From: Rhodococcus sp. SMB37
GTDB taxonomy: Bacteria; Actinomycetota; Actinomycetes; Mycobacteriales; Mycobacteriaceae
Direction of reading: 5' to 3'
Assembly (NCBI RefSeq): GCF_004345605.1
Contig: NZ_SLVY01000005.1
Coordinates: 310,001-374,000, forward strand
DNA length: 64,000 nt
Shown here: positions 16,366-23,977 of the stretch, piece after piece
Layout of the letters: each line of letters begins with the position of its first letter
Numbering within the stretch: position 1 is the stretch's first letter
Notes under the pieces: generated by a model
What the model saw: only the letters and a program-made list of their open reading frames with translations
What the model was told of the DNA's origin: nothing
Databases searched by the model: none
Position numbers and translations under genes: made by a program

Positions 16366-17694
16366 TCAGTCGCAGAGCGCTGCCGCGACCTCATCGATCG
16401 CTTCACGCAGCATCGCCTCGTACTCGTCGAGGTCGGGCACCGCGCGGGGACTCGAATTGATCCCGATCGTGACGGTCTCACCGAGGCCGTACACGCCGTG
16501 GGTCAATGCCATCACCGGTGACAATCCCGGAAACCCCGCGCTGAATACGACCGGGGCGCCCGCTATTTCGAGATCTGCGGGGCCTCGGTTCACGCTCGAC
16601 ACCACCGTGTTCCCGGTGACGGTATCGGGAATCTCGTCCAGCGAGTAGCGATCGACCCCGAACTTCAGCAGCGGCGCCGGGACGAACTCTTCGGCCGAAT
16701 CACGTTGCGCCAAAAGCCGGCTCGATAGCCTTGTGCGACGATCCGCAATCTCGACGGCGATCCGAGCAGCCCGTGTACGCAGGTCGGGTTCGGCCACGAA
16801 CAGGTCGACGCCGGCGTTGCGATAGTTGTTGCGGGACGCACCCGTGGCGTCGACCACGATGGTGACTTCGGCGCCGAGCCGATCCGGCACCGGCTCACCG
16901 CGCAACTCCAGAAAGCGGGGCAGGGCGATGGAAATCGCTGTCAGTGCCGACACAGTGACAGTGACGCCGGCCCCGCGGAAGACCTCGGCGGGGCACACCA
17001 CCATCCGCACGGCCCGATCGTCCCCGGGGGCGGTATTGACGCCGACGAGAGGACGGCCTGCAGCCGGCGCGGGAATCTCTCCTGCGGTTGTCGCGTCGGT
17101 CAGCGCCCGGTCGGCAGCGGCAGCCCTGCGTCCGGCCGCGACGAGTCGCGCGAACTGGACCGGAAACCGGAGCAACCGCGCCAGCATCGTCGATATCGGG
17201 ACCGGTTCCGGAGCCGACGAGCGCGGTGGTTCCTCCGCACCGAACAGCGCGCGCACCAGTTCCGTCGCCCGAGCACCGTCGGCGAATGCGTGCGACACCT
17301 GGAACACCACGACAGCGGCGGACCCGTCACAGCGAGGAGCGCCGCGAACACCGGCGAAGACGTGCACCCTCCACGGGCTCATCCGGGCATCGATCGAGGT
17401 GGCCACGAGCGACCCCAACGCCGCCTGCAACCCCGCCCACGATGCGTCTGCGAGCCGGTGCTCGACGACCTGGTCGTCGCTGTACTCCCGCGGCTCCCAG
17501 TACGGATAGTCGAGGCTGCCCGGGACGGCGCGGATCCTGTATCGAAGATCCCCCATCCGCGCGACACGTCGCCGGACGACCACACGCACCGCATCGGCGT
17601 CGACGTCGCCCGCGAAGCAGTACAGCAGGAATTGATCGCTGCGAATTCGCTCGGCGAGCCAGTACATCTGCGCGTCGGAGGGGGTCAGCTGCAC
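16366..17694 (-). CDS. WS/DGAT-family acyltransferase
   Basis: A 442-residue wax ester synthase/diacylglycerol acyltransferase-type protein. The N-terminal half holds the condensation-type active site HAFADG (His135, Asp139; consensus HHxxxDG with the first His replaced by Ser), and the C-terminal half has SSVNRGP (consensus NVPGP) and SPVMALTHGVYGLGETVTIGINSS. The family esterifies fatty alcohols or diacylglycerol with acyl-CoA for storage lipid, and is expanded in Rhodococcus and Mycobacterium. A GTG start fits the family's N terminus (QLTPSDAQMYW). Single gene between convergent DUF6194 and divergent prolyl oligopeptidase. Confidence 0.87.
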   Translation of the reverse strand: MQLTPSDAQMYWLAERIRSDQFLLYCFAGDVDADAVRVVVRRRVARMGDLRYRIRAVPGSLDYPYWEPREYSDDQVVEHRLADASWAGLQAALGSLVATSIDARMSPWRVHVFAGVRGAPRCDGSAAVVVFQVSHAFADGARATELVRALFGAEEPPRSSAPEPVPISTMLARLLRFPVQFARLVAAGRRAAAADRALTDATTAGEIPAPAAGRPLVGVNTAPGDDRAVRMVVCPAEVFRGAGVTVTVSALTAISIALPRFLELRGEPVPDRLGAEVTIVVDATGASRNNYRNAGVDLFVAEPDLRTRAARIAVEIADRRTRLSSRLLAQRDSAEEFVPAPLLKFGVDRYSLDEIPDTVTGNTVVSSVNRGPADLEIAGAPVVFSAGFPGLSPVMALTHGVYGLGETVTIGINSSPRAVPDLDEYEAMLREAIDEVAAALCD

Positions 17695-17837
17695 ATCGGC
17701 CAGCGTACTGAGCCCCGCACAGGCTCGCAGTTTCGTTCGCCTCGATCAGCACTGCGCCGGGGATTCATTCGCTCACACCCCGGCGGGCGACACCGGCCGG
17801 TCCGAGGTCAGGAGCCACGGCAGGTAGAAATAGGTAC

Positions 17838-19847
17838 ATGAGCGACAGCACGACCGACCCCCACCTCTGGCTCGAGGACGTCACCGGCGAGAAGCAACTC
17901 GACTGGGTGCGCTCCCGCAACGACCGCACGGTCGACGCCTACACCCGCACCGACGACTTCACGACGCTGGAATCCCGGATTCGGGAGATCCTCGACACCG
18001 ACGCACGCATCCCCTACGCCCGACGCCGCGGCCGGTACCTGTACAACTACTGGCGCGACGCCGAGCACGTACGCGGCCTGTGGCGGCGCACCACCCTCGA
18101 CCAGTACGTCCTCGACGACCCCGAGTGGGAAATCCTCGTCGATCTCGACGCCCTGGCTGCGGAAGAGGGCGAAAACTGGGTGTGGTCAGGAGCTCAGGTT
18201 CTACGACCCGACCAGAACCGTGCACTCATCAGCCTGTCGCGCGGCGGTGCCGACGCAACCGTCATCCGCGAGTTCGATCTGGTCGCACGACGGTTCGTGT
18301 CGGGTACCGACAGTTTCGAACTTCCCGAGGCGAAAACCGACATCAGCTGGATCGACGTCGACACAGTCTTCGTCGGAACGGATTTCGGCGCCGGATCCCT
18401 GACCGATTCGGGCTACCCGAGGATCGCGAAGCGCTGGCGACGTGGAACACCGATCGCCGACGCCGAGACGGTGTTCGAGGGAGAAACCACCGACGTAGCC
18501 GTCGGCGCCGGCTACGACAACACTCCCGGGTACGAACGCAGCTTCGTCGACCGCGCCATCGACTTCTACGCCGCGTACCAGTACGAACTGAAGCCCGACG
18601 GCACCCTGGTCAAGCTCGACGTACCGGACGATGCGCGGGTGAGCGTGTACCGCGACCACATGCTGGTCCGGCCCCGGTCCGAGTGGCTCGGCTATCCGGC
18701 GGGCTCCTTGCTCGCAACCGACTACCCGTCGTTCCTCGAGGGCTCGCGAGACATGACGGTGCTGTTCACTCCCGACGAGCACACGTCGCTCGAGCAGTAC
18801 ACGTGGACGCAGAACCATCTGCTGATGGTGACCTTGCGAGACGTCCAGACCCGCATGCGCGTCCTCACTCCGGGACCCGACGGGTGGACCGACGAGGAAC
18901 TCGACGGGCTCCCGGATGCCACGACGACGTCGGTCATCGATGTCGACCCGCGCGAGGGCGACGATTTCTTCCTCAACTCGAGCGGCTTCACGACCCCTGC
19001 AACCCTGTTGTCGGGGACGGTCGGGCAACGGCTCGAGGCCATAAAGCAGGCGCCGTCGTTCTTCGACTCCGGCGACATCACCGTCACGCAGCATTTCGCG
19101 ACCTCCGACGACGGCACTCAGGTCCCCTACTTCGTCGTCGGCAGCAATACGGACACGGCGTCGCCGACGCTGTTGTACGGGTACGGCGGATTCGAGAATT
19201 CGATGGTGCCTGCATACAGCGGCGGTGTGGGCCGGGCGTGGCTCGAACGCGGAAACACCTATGTGATCGCGAACATCCGCGGTGGCGGTGAATACGGCCC
19301 CACCTGGCACACGCAAGCATTGAAGGCGAACCGCCACAAGGTGTTCGAGGACTTCGCCGCGGTCGCGAAAGATCTTGTTGCGCGGGGTATCACGACGACC
19401 GAACAACTCGGGGTCCAGGGCGGAAGTAACGGTGGCCTGCTGATGGGGGTGATGCTCACCCGATATCCGCAGTTGTTCGGCGCGATCGTGTGTCAGGTGC
19501 CGCTGCTCGACATGTTGCGTTACCACCTGCTGCTCGCCGGAGCGTCGTGGATGGCGGAGTACGGCGACCCCGACAACCCGGATGAGTGGAAGTTCCTGTC
19601 GGAGTATTCGCCGTATCAGAACACCGATCCCGACGTGGCCTACCCACCGATCCTGATCACGACGTCCACCCGCGACGACCGTGTGCATCCCGGGCATGCT
19701 CGCAAGATGGTGGCGCTCCTCGAGGAGCAGGGCCACGAGGTCTGGTACTACGAGAACATCGAAGGTGGGCACGGCGGCGCCGCAGACAACGCGCAGGCGG
19801 CGTTCAAATCGGCGCTGACCTTCACTTTCCTGGCCGAGAAGCTGTAG
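17838..19847 (+). CDS. Prolyl oligopeptidase family serine peptidase (S9)
   Basis: A 669-residue protein without a signal peptide: an N-terminal seven-bladed propeller region (about residues 70-400) and a C-terminal alpha/beta-hydrolase domain with the nucleophile in GGSNGG (Ser530), the acid in TRDDRVHPGHA and the histidine in GGHGG. Cytoplasmic S9 peptidases cut short peptides after proline or basic residues. ATG start at 17838. Its transcript likely ends at the hairpin 19855-19888, shared with the convergent hydrolase. Confidence 0.9.
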   Translation: MSDSTTDPHLWLEDVTGEKQLDWVRSRNDRTVDAYTRTDDFTTLESRIREILDTDARIPYARRRGRYLYNYWRDAEHVRGLWRRTTLDQYVLDDPEWEILVDLDALAAEEGENWVWSGAQVLRPDQNRALISLSRGGADATVIREFDLVARRFVSGTDSFELPEAKTDISWIDVDTVFVGTDFGAGSLTDSGYPRIAKRWRRGTPIADAETVFEGETTDVAVGAGYDNTPGYERSFVDRAIDFYAAYQYELKPDGTLVKLDVPDDARVSVYRDHMLVRPRSEWLGYPAGSLLATDYPSFLEGSRDMTVLFTPDEHTSLEQYTWTQNHLLMVTLRDVQTRMRVLTPGPDGWTDEELDGLPDATTTSVIDVDPREGDDFFLNSSGFTTPATLLSGTVGQRLEAIKQAPSFFDSGDITVTQHFATSDDGTQVPYFVVGSNTDTASPTLLYGYGGFENSMVPAYSGGVGRAWLERGNTYVIANIRGGGEYGPTWHTQALKANRHKVFEDFAAVAKDLVARGITTTEQLGVQGGSNGGLLMGVMLTRYPQLFGAIVCQVPLLDMLRYHLLLAGASWMAEYGDPDNPDEWKFLSEYSPYQNTDPDVAYPPILITTSTRDDRVHPGHARKMVALLEEQGHEVWYYENIEGGHGGAADNAQAAFKSALTFTFLAEKL

Positions 19848-19854
19848 GGATGAA

Positions 19855-19888
19855 GTGTGGATCCGAGTCCGATTGCTCGGATCCGCAC
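19855..19888. terminator. Bidirectional terminator hairpin
   Basis: Arms GTGTGGATCCGAG and CTCGGATCCGCAC pair in 12 of 13 positions around an 8-nt loop, between the convergent peptidase and hydrolase stops. There is no T-run, which is common in high-GC actinobacteria. Confidence 0.6.
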
Positions 19889-19904
19889 TGTGGATCCCAG
19901 GATC

Positions 19905-20765
19905 TCAGCGGTCGCGCAGCCACGCCACGACCCGCTCGACCGTGTCGTCGTTGTCGCGGATCCAGCCGTTGTGACCGAGCGACCGACCCAGATGCCACGT
20001 GGTGACGTCGGCCGCGGGCAGCTTCTCGAGCAGATGCCGAGCCGAGGCGACCGGCGTCAAATCGTCACCCTCGACCGTGATCGAGAGAATCGGAATATCC
20101 AGCCGAGCGAGACGCTCCTCGTAGTCGATATCGGCCCCGGCCGGCTCGAACCGGCCACTACGGGCGAGCCTCGCCCAGTCCGAAATCAAGGGACGCGACT
20201 GCCGTCCGAAGCCCGCTACACCGAACCGGTCGCCGGGCCAGAATCCGGCGACGCTCGCGGTGAGCGACATCGCCGTCGAGCCGAACAGGAGCCCTGGCCC
20301 GCGCGCCCCGGGGAAATGGCGGTAGTACGGGGTGCCGGAGGCCACGAGCACAAGCCCACCGAGGCGACCGCGAATACGCGCGGCGTACAGCACGCCCAGC
20401 TGACCGCCCATCGAATGCCCGAGCAGGTACGGGGTGGAGTCGGGGAATCGTTCACGCACGACCTCGAACATCGCGGGGAAATGCACCGCGACGATGTCCT
20501 GGTAGCCGTAGGTACTGTCGGGTCCGGGCTTCGGGCGGCTGTCGCCCTGACCGGCGAGCTCGCAGATCGCGGCGTCGAATCCGTGTTCGGCGAGGGCGTG
20601 CGCGAACGGTTCGTAGTACCCCGCCGGGATCCCGAGGCCCGGGACGATCACTACGACGGTCCGCGACGAGTCGAGCCGGCTCTCGTGGTCGTGATCCGGC
20701 CCCGGGAACAAGCGGACCGCGGTCGTCGTGCTGTCGGGAAGCTGGATCGGTACGGTCTCCACCAA
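19905..20765 (-). CDS. Alpha/beta hydrolase
   Basis: A 286-residue alpha/beta-fold hydrolase: oxyanion-hole region VPGLGIPAGYYEPFA, nucleophile elbow GHSMGG and a C-terminal SLGHNGWI histidine. No signal peptide. Resembles serine aminopeptidase/monoacylglycerol-lipase-like enzymes. The start is a TTG at 20765 or GTG at 20762, one or a few bases after the patatin stop, so the two lipolytic-type genes form an operon. Substrate unknown. Confidence 0.8.
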   Translation of the reverse strand: MVETVPIQLPDSTTTAVRLFPGPDHDHESRLDSSRTVVVIVPGLGIPAGYYEPFAHALAEHGFDAAICELAGQGDSRPKPGPDSTYGYQDIVAVHFPAMFEVVRERFPDSTPYLLGHSMGGQLGVLYAARIRGRLGGLVLVASGTPYYRHFPGARGPGLLFGSTAMSLTASVAGFWPGDRFGVAGFGRQSRPLISDWARLARSGRFEPAGADIDYEERLARLDIPILSITVEGDDLTPVASARHLLEKLPAADVTTWHLGRSLGHNGWIRDNDDTVERVVAWLRDR

Positions 20766-20766
20766 T

Positions 20767-21843
20767 TCAGACTAGGCCCGAATCGCCCTCCTGGTCAGCA
20801 GACCGAGGTGCGGGGGCTCCGTATCCTGCGGCGTCGAGGGTGGTCTCGGTGAGCGATCGTCCCAGGGCGATCATGTCGACGGCCTTGTGGAAATCGAGGC
20901 TGCGGCACGCGGTGCGTGGGACCTCGACCAGTACATCCGGCGGATACGCCGCGAGCTGGTGGCGAGCGAGAGCCGACTGCATGATGTCCAGCGAACGGTT
21001 CATCACTGCAACCCGGCTGAACTTCGGAGCCGCGATCTCCTCGTTGCCGTCCTGGATGCCGGCGTCAGCGTCGTCTGCCGGGTCGGCGTCGGTGTCGTCT
21101 GCCGGGTCCGTGTCGATGTCTTCGCGGCCGAGTTGTTCGTCGGTCGCTCCTGCACCGAACCGGCCGACGACCGAGCGAACGATGTCGCTGTCGAGCAGCA
21201 GCGATGCAGACCGCCGGAAGCGTCCGACCCATTCTTCCGCCGGCTGCGGTTCCGCACTCGCGTTCTCCGGCGCGTGTGTACGACCGCGTTCCTCGGCGCC
21301 GAGGCTGATCCCGATCGTCAGATCGGACGAGACACCGACCGTCGGAGCCACCGGCAGCGGAGTGAGCGTGCCACCGTCGGTGAGGACACGGCCATTGAGG
21401 ACGTACGGCGTGATGACACCGGGGATCGCGATCGACGCGCGGATCGCAACGTCGACCGGTCCCCGCTGGAACCACACCGGGCGACCTGCCGCCAGGTCGG
21501 TCACCACAGCTGTGAACGGGATCGGGAGATCTTCGATGACGACATCCCCGATGAGGTCGCGAACTTTGTTGAGGACCTTCTCCGCGTGGATGACACCCGG
21601 GGACGTGACCGACACGTCCAACAGCCGGACGACATCGAGTTGGGTCAGGCTCTCCGCCCACTGGGTGTATTCGTCGAGTTTTCCCGCGGCGTAGACCCCG
21701 CCGACAAGGGCGCCCATCGACGAGCCGGCGATGCCCACGATCTCGAATCCGCGCTCCTCCAGAACCTGGATCGCGCCGATGTGGGCGTAGCCTCGCGCGC
21801 CCCCACTACCGAGGGCGAGGGCAACACGCATCCGATCGGCCAT
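20767..21843 (-). CDS. Patatin-like phospholipase, RssA type
   Basis: About 358 residues. The patatin catalytic dyad is clear: glycine-rich GSGGARGYAHIGAI, nucleophile GSSMGAL and a DGG aspartate motif (LTDGGTLTPLP). After the catalytic domain comes a strongly acidic low-complexity insert (about residues 245-275) with repeated DPADD/DADPADD units, then a conserved C-terminal helical part. Such proteins hydrolyse acyl esters of phospholipids. ATG at 21843 was chosen because the long upstream frame is non-homologous; ATG 21831 is an alternative. Operon with the following hydrolase. Confidence 0.82.
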   Translation of the reverse strand: MADRMRVALALGSGGARGYAHIGAIQVLEERGFEIVGIAGSSMGALVGGVYAAGKLDEYTQWAESLTQLDVVRLLDVSVTSPGVIHAEKVLNKVRDLIGDVVIEDLPIPFTAVVTDLAAGRPVWFQRGPVDVAIRASIAIPGVITPYVLNGRVLTDGGTLTPLPVAPTVGVSSDLTIGISLGAEERGRTHAPENASAEPQPAEEWVGRFRRSASLLLDSDIVRSVVGRFGAGATDEQLGREDIDTDPADDTDADPADDADAGIQDGNEEIAAPKFSRVAVMNRSLDIMQSALARHQLAAYPPDVLVEVPRTACRSLDFHKAVDMIALGRSLTETTLDAAGYGAPAPRSADQEGDSGLV

Positions 21844-21939
21844 GGTCCGATGGTGCCATGGCCGGACGGTCCGCGGCGCGACGGAGACTCTACGCCGCAA
21901 TACGCGGCACAGCGGGTCGACCGGAGATACCCTGACACC

Positions 21940-22329
21940 ATGATCAGGCTGCTCGCCACCACAGTTGTTGCGTTGATCGCCAATGCGATTGCTTTGATCG
22001 TCGGAGCCTGGGTCCTCCCCGGCATGACGCTCAGCTCGTTCGCGTTCGTCATCGCCGTCGCGATCTTCACTGTCGCCACGGTTCTCCTCGATCCCTTCAT
22101 CCGACAGGTTGCGATGACGAAGACCCCGGTGCTCATCGGGAGCAGTGCGCTGATCTCGACCCTCCTCGCTCTCATCGTCACTGCGATCGTGAGCGACGGA
22201 CTGCGGATCGATGGCATCACGACCTGGATTCTCGCTACCGTCATCGTCTGGGCTGTGGCATTGATCGCGCGCTTGTTGCTGCCGTACATCGTCTTCAAGA
22301 AGACACTCGCCAAACGCAGAAGTGCCTGA
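21940..22329 (+). CDS. Phage holin family (PF04020-type) membrane protein
   Basis: A 129-residue protein with four hydrophobic segments (about residues 5-28, 32-50, 60-85 and 95-118) and a basic C terminus, in the pattern of the small 4-TM 'phage holin family' proteins that are widespread housekeeping membrane proteins in actinobacteria. There is no phage context. ATG at 21940; the long upstream frame is antisense to patatin. A hairpin at 22358-22389 ends it. Function unknown. Confidence 0.75.
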   Translation: MIRLLATTVVALIANAIALIVGAWVLPGMTLSSFAFVIAVAIFTVATVLLDPFIRQVAMTKTPVLIGSSALISTLLALIVTAIVSDGLRIDGITTWILATVIVWAVALIARLLLPYIVFKKTLAKRRSA

Positions 22330-22357
22330 CGCTCTCCGTCGAGAACAACACACTCGA

Positions 22358-22389
22358 AGCACCCGTACGGGAAGTTCCGTGCGGGTGCT
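22358..22389 (+). terminator. Terminator hairpin after the holin-family gene
   Basis: AGCACCCGTACGG and CCGTGCGGGTGCT pair in 12 of 13 positions around a GAAGTT loop, 28 bp after the stop. No T-run follows. Confidence 0.65.
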
Positions 22390-22410
22390 GTCGTAGAGAA
22401 CCCTGACCGA

Positions 22411-22448
22411 AAGTTCAGGGTACGAACGGGGGTCTGTCCCCGATGTGC
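22411..22448 (+). promoter_or_regulatory. Conserved upstream element, copy A
   Basis: A 38-bp block starting AAGTTCAGGGT and ending GATGTGC lies 72 bp before the PASTA-like gene. A second copy of the same length (23190-23227), 28 of 38 identical, precedes the second PspC gene. The ends are identical and the spacing is kept, as expected of a promoter or operator of one stress regulon. Confidence 0.5.
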
Positions 22449-22520
22449 CCGAAGTGGTCCGAGGCGCAAGATCGATGCATCGGTTCGACAAGCCCCCTAC
22501 AGCCACTTCGGGAGATTGAA

Positions 22521-22841
22521 ATGCGTAAGACCATCATGACCGCACTGCTCACCGGCGCCGCAGCTCTGACGATCGGAACAGGATTCGCCGCAGCCGATTC
22601 CGCGCCCAGCGTCGTCGGAATGGAAGAGCACGCAGCCGCCTCCACGCTCTCCGCCAACGGTACGCCGTACTCGGTCACCAACCGCTCGGGGAACATCTCC
22701 GGCACCTGCGCGGTGACCGAGCAGCGCGACCGCGGCTACCGGACCGAGACCGAATCGACGTACAACTCCCGCACCGACAGCTGGGAAAGCAAGGAAACCA
22801 AGATCTGGCGCGGCATCGGATTGACCATCGTATGCCGCTGA
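22521..22841 (+). CDS. Small secreted PASTA-like protein
   Basis: A 106-residue protein with a Sec signal peptide (MRKTIMTALLTGAAALTIG, probable cleavage after AAA about residue 30). The mature part opens with PSVVGMEEHAAASTLSANG, which has the spacing of a single PASTA repeat, and ends with a Cys pair (GTCAV and the C-terminal IVCR) likely to form a disulfide. PASTA domains bind peptidoglycan fragments or beta-lactams. ATG at 22521 with GGGAG nine bases upstream. Followed after 77 bp by a PspC microprotein and preceded by element A, suggesting an envelope-stress cassette. Confidence 0.7.
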   Translation: MRKTIMTALLTGAAALTIGTGFAAADSAPSVVGMEEHAAASTLSANGTPYSVTNRSGNISGTCAVTEQRDRGYRTETESTYNSRTDSWESKETKIWRGIGLTIVCR

Positions 22842-22918
22842 CACCCAGCGTTGTCTCCGACGTACCGATGCCCACCCACTCGACTGTTCACATATCCCAC
22901 AAGGAGGACGAAAACCTC

Positions 22919-23119
22919 ATGACCTTCGACAACAACCCGCCGCGTCCGTTCATCCGCTCGACCTCGCAGCGCATGCTCGGTGGCGTATGCGGCGGAATCG
23001 CCGAATACTTCGGTATCGATACCAATCTCGTACGGGCCGGCGCGGTCCTCACTGCCTTCCTCACCGGCGGCACCGCAGTCCTGCTGTACCTCGCACTCTG
23101 GATCATTCTGCCGGAATGA
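22919..23119 (+). CDS. PspC-domain microprotein 1
   Basis: A 66-residue protein made of one PspC domain: a basic N terminus, SQRMLGGVCGGIAEYFGID amphipathic region and one transmembrane segment (about residues 42-64). PspC proteins are inner-membrane parts of phage-shock/envelope stress responses. ATG at 22919, with AAGGAGG twelve bases upstream. Probably co-transcribed with the PASTA-like gene; differs from PspC microprotein 2 at about 15 of 66 positions, so the two arose by tandem duplication. Confidence 0.85.
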   Translation: MTFDNNPPRPFIRSTSQRMLGGVCGGIAEYFGIDTNLVRAGAVLTAFLTGGTAVLLYLALWIILPE

Positions 23120-23189
23120 CATATTCGGCGTCGACGCTGAGCAGTGGCTGCACCGCTGAAGGACGCCCGGCGCACGAGACCCCGAGAAG

Positions 23190-23227
23190 AAGTTCAGGGT
23201 GAAGATCGGGGCGTGGCCCTGATGTGC
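23190..23227 (+). promoter_or_regulatory. Conserved upstream element, copy B
   Basis: A 38-bp block with the same ends (AAGTTCAGGGT ... GATGTGC) and length as element A at 22411-22448, placed 29 bp before the second PspC gene. It suggests that this gene has its own promoter answering the same signal. Confidence 0.5.
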
Positions 23228-23256
23228 ACACACTCGACAAGGAGCACGATTACCTC

Positions 23257-23457
23257 ATGACCTTCGACAGCAACACACCCCGCACCTTCACCCGCTCGAC
23301 CTCCAAGCGCATGCTCGGCGGCGTCTGCGGAGGAATCGCCGAATACTTCGGCATCGACGTCAACATCGTCCGTGCCGCTGCCGTGGTTGCGTCCTTCATC
23401 ACCGGCGGCACCGCAATCCTGCTGTACCTCGCACTCTGGGTGATCATCCCAGAATGA
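23257..23457 (+). CDS. PspC-domain microprotein 2
   Basis: A 66-residue paralogue of the preceding gene, with the same SKRMLGGVCGGIAEYFGID block and a single C-terminal transmembrane segment ending in LWVIIPE. ATG at 23257 with AAGGAG upstream. It has its own copy of the conserved upstream element and is followed by a shared hairpin terminator. Full-length PspC proteins of mycolate bacteria are far larger, so these are minimal forms. Confidence 0.85.
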   Translation: MTFDSNTPRTFTRSTSKRMLGGVCGGIAEYFGIDVNIVRAAAVVASFITGGTAILLYLALWVIIPE

Positions 23458-23463
23458 CAGCGC

Positions 23464-23503
23464 AAAGGCCGTGAATCCCGGAGAGACGAGATCCACGGCC
23501 TTT
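23464..23503. terminator. Bidirectional terminator between PspC2 and the micro-ORFs
   Basis: AAAGGCCGTG and CACGGCCTTT form a perfect 10-bp stem around a 20-nt loop. With A-rich and T-rich ends on either side, it can end both the PspC transcript (+) and the micro-ORF transcript (-). Confidence 0.75.
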
Positions 23504-23516
23504 CAACACTTCCGAC

Positions 23517-23609
23517 CTACAGCGACCCGGTGAGTAGCGCCGGCGCAATGGCCAGTACGAGCCCAATGAGCTGGTTGATGACTTCGAGACCGCCGGTAAT
23601 ACTGCCCAT
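23517..23609 (-). CDS. Unannotated hydrophobic micro-ORF of 30 codons (porin-peptide-like)
   Basis: ATG at 23609 preceded by GGAGGAAAG at ideal distance; 30 codons to a TAG. The peptide starts MGSITGGLEV, is hydrophobic in the middle (LIGLVLAIAPALL) and ends TGSL, with almost no charge apart from one Glu. It shares the MGS start and the Ser near the C terminus with the upstream micro-ORF. Such tiny hydrophobic peptides beside groEL2 recall the PorA/PorH cell-wall channel peptides of Corynebacterium, which are mycoloylated on serine. No sequence match is claimed; the ribosome site, promoter and context are the evidence. A toxin-type or leader peptide is the main alternative. Confidence 0.65.
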   Translation of the reverse strand: MGSITGGLEVINQLIGLVLAIAPALLTGSL

Positions 23610-23627
23610 CTTTCCTCCAGTGTGTCG

Positions 23628-23648
23628 CCGGAAGCCTCACACTTCCGG
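23628..23648 (-). other. Intercistronic hairpin between the two micro-ORFs
   Basis: CCGGAAG-N7-CTTCCGG, a perfect 7-bp stem between the two micro-ORFs and just ahead of the second ribosome site. It may set their relative amounts by attenuation or mRNA protection. Confidence 0.5.
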
Positions 23649-23674
23649 ACGTCGGATCAACAGATTCAGTGGAT

Positions 23675-23752
23675 TCAGCTGAGGAATTCTGCGCTCTGCG
23701 AAAGCAACGAGAAGATGAAGGTGATGATTTCGGTGATGGTAGTGCTACCCAT
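23675..23752 (-). CDS. Unannotated amphipathic micro-ORF of 25 codons (porin-peptide-like)
   Basis: ATG at 23752 with AGGAGG seven bases upstream; 25 codons to TGA. The peptide begins MGSTTITEII, continues with a Phe/Ile/Leu face and five serines (residues 3, 15, 18, 20, 25), and ends in AEFLS. It is the first gene behind a good sigma-70-type promoter (23825-23853) and is followed 65 bp later by the 30-codon micro-ORF. Both peptides lie downstream of two mycolyltransferases and groEL2 on the same strand. By analogy with Corynebacterium PorA/PorH, it could be one subunit of a two-peptide mycomembrane channel; this is inference. Confidence 0.65.
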   Translation of the reverse strand: MGSTTITEIITFIFSLLSQSAEFLS

Positions 23753-23824
23753 TGATCCTCCTACGCCCGGATGGTTGAGGTGATGCGGCACTGACGAACT
23801 CGATAACACGGTGTGCCGTAACTC

Positions 23825-23853
23825 ACATTACGACACGGCATCGGAAGCGTCAA
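23825..23853 (-). promoter_or_regulatory. Sigma-70-type promoter of the micro-ORF operon
   Basis: On the minus strand, TTGACG (23853-23848) and TAATGT (23830-23825) are separated by exactly 17 bp. This gives a start near 23818 and a leader of about 65 nt before the first micro-ORF. It is among the best promoter matches in the window, implying strong expression. Confidence 0.65.
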
Positions 23854-23977
23854 TGATGTTGCGTAAGAATTTATTTGAAACTACAAGACCCGAACATAGT
23901 GAACTGCACTAGATCTCGATTACGACACCAAAGGTAGGCCGCCCCGCCGGAAGCCGGGCTGCGAGCAACTCACGCGA

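Noticed and set aside
18201-19772. 523-codon minus-strand frame opposite prolyl oligopeptidase
   Set aside because: Antisense shadow of a gene with an intact S9 triad.
21940-22329. Prophage remnant suggested by the 'holin' family name
   Set aside because: The family is a common chromosomal 4-TM protein; no other phage gene, att site or tRNA lies nearby.
22400-22420. Hairpin ACCCTGA...TCAGGGT as a second terminator
   Set aside because: It overlaps the duplicated regulatory element A; the better terminator is at 22358-22389, so it was not called separately.
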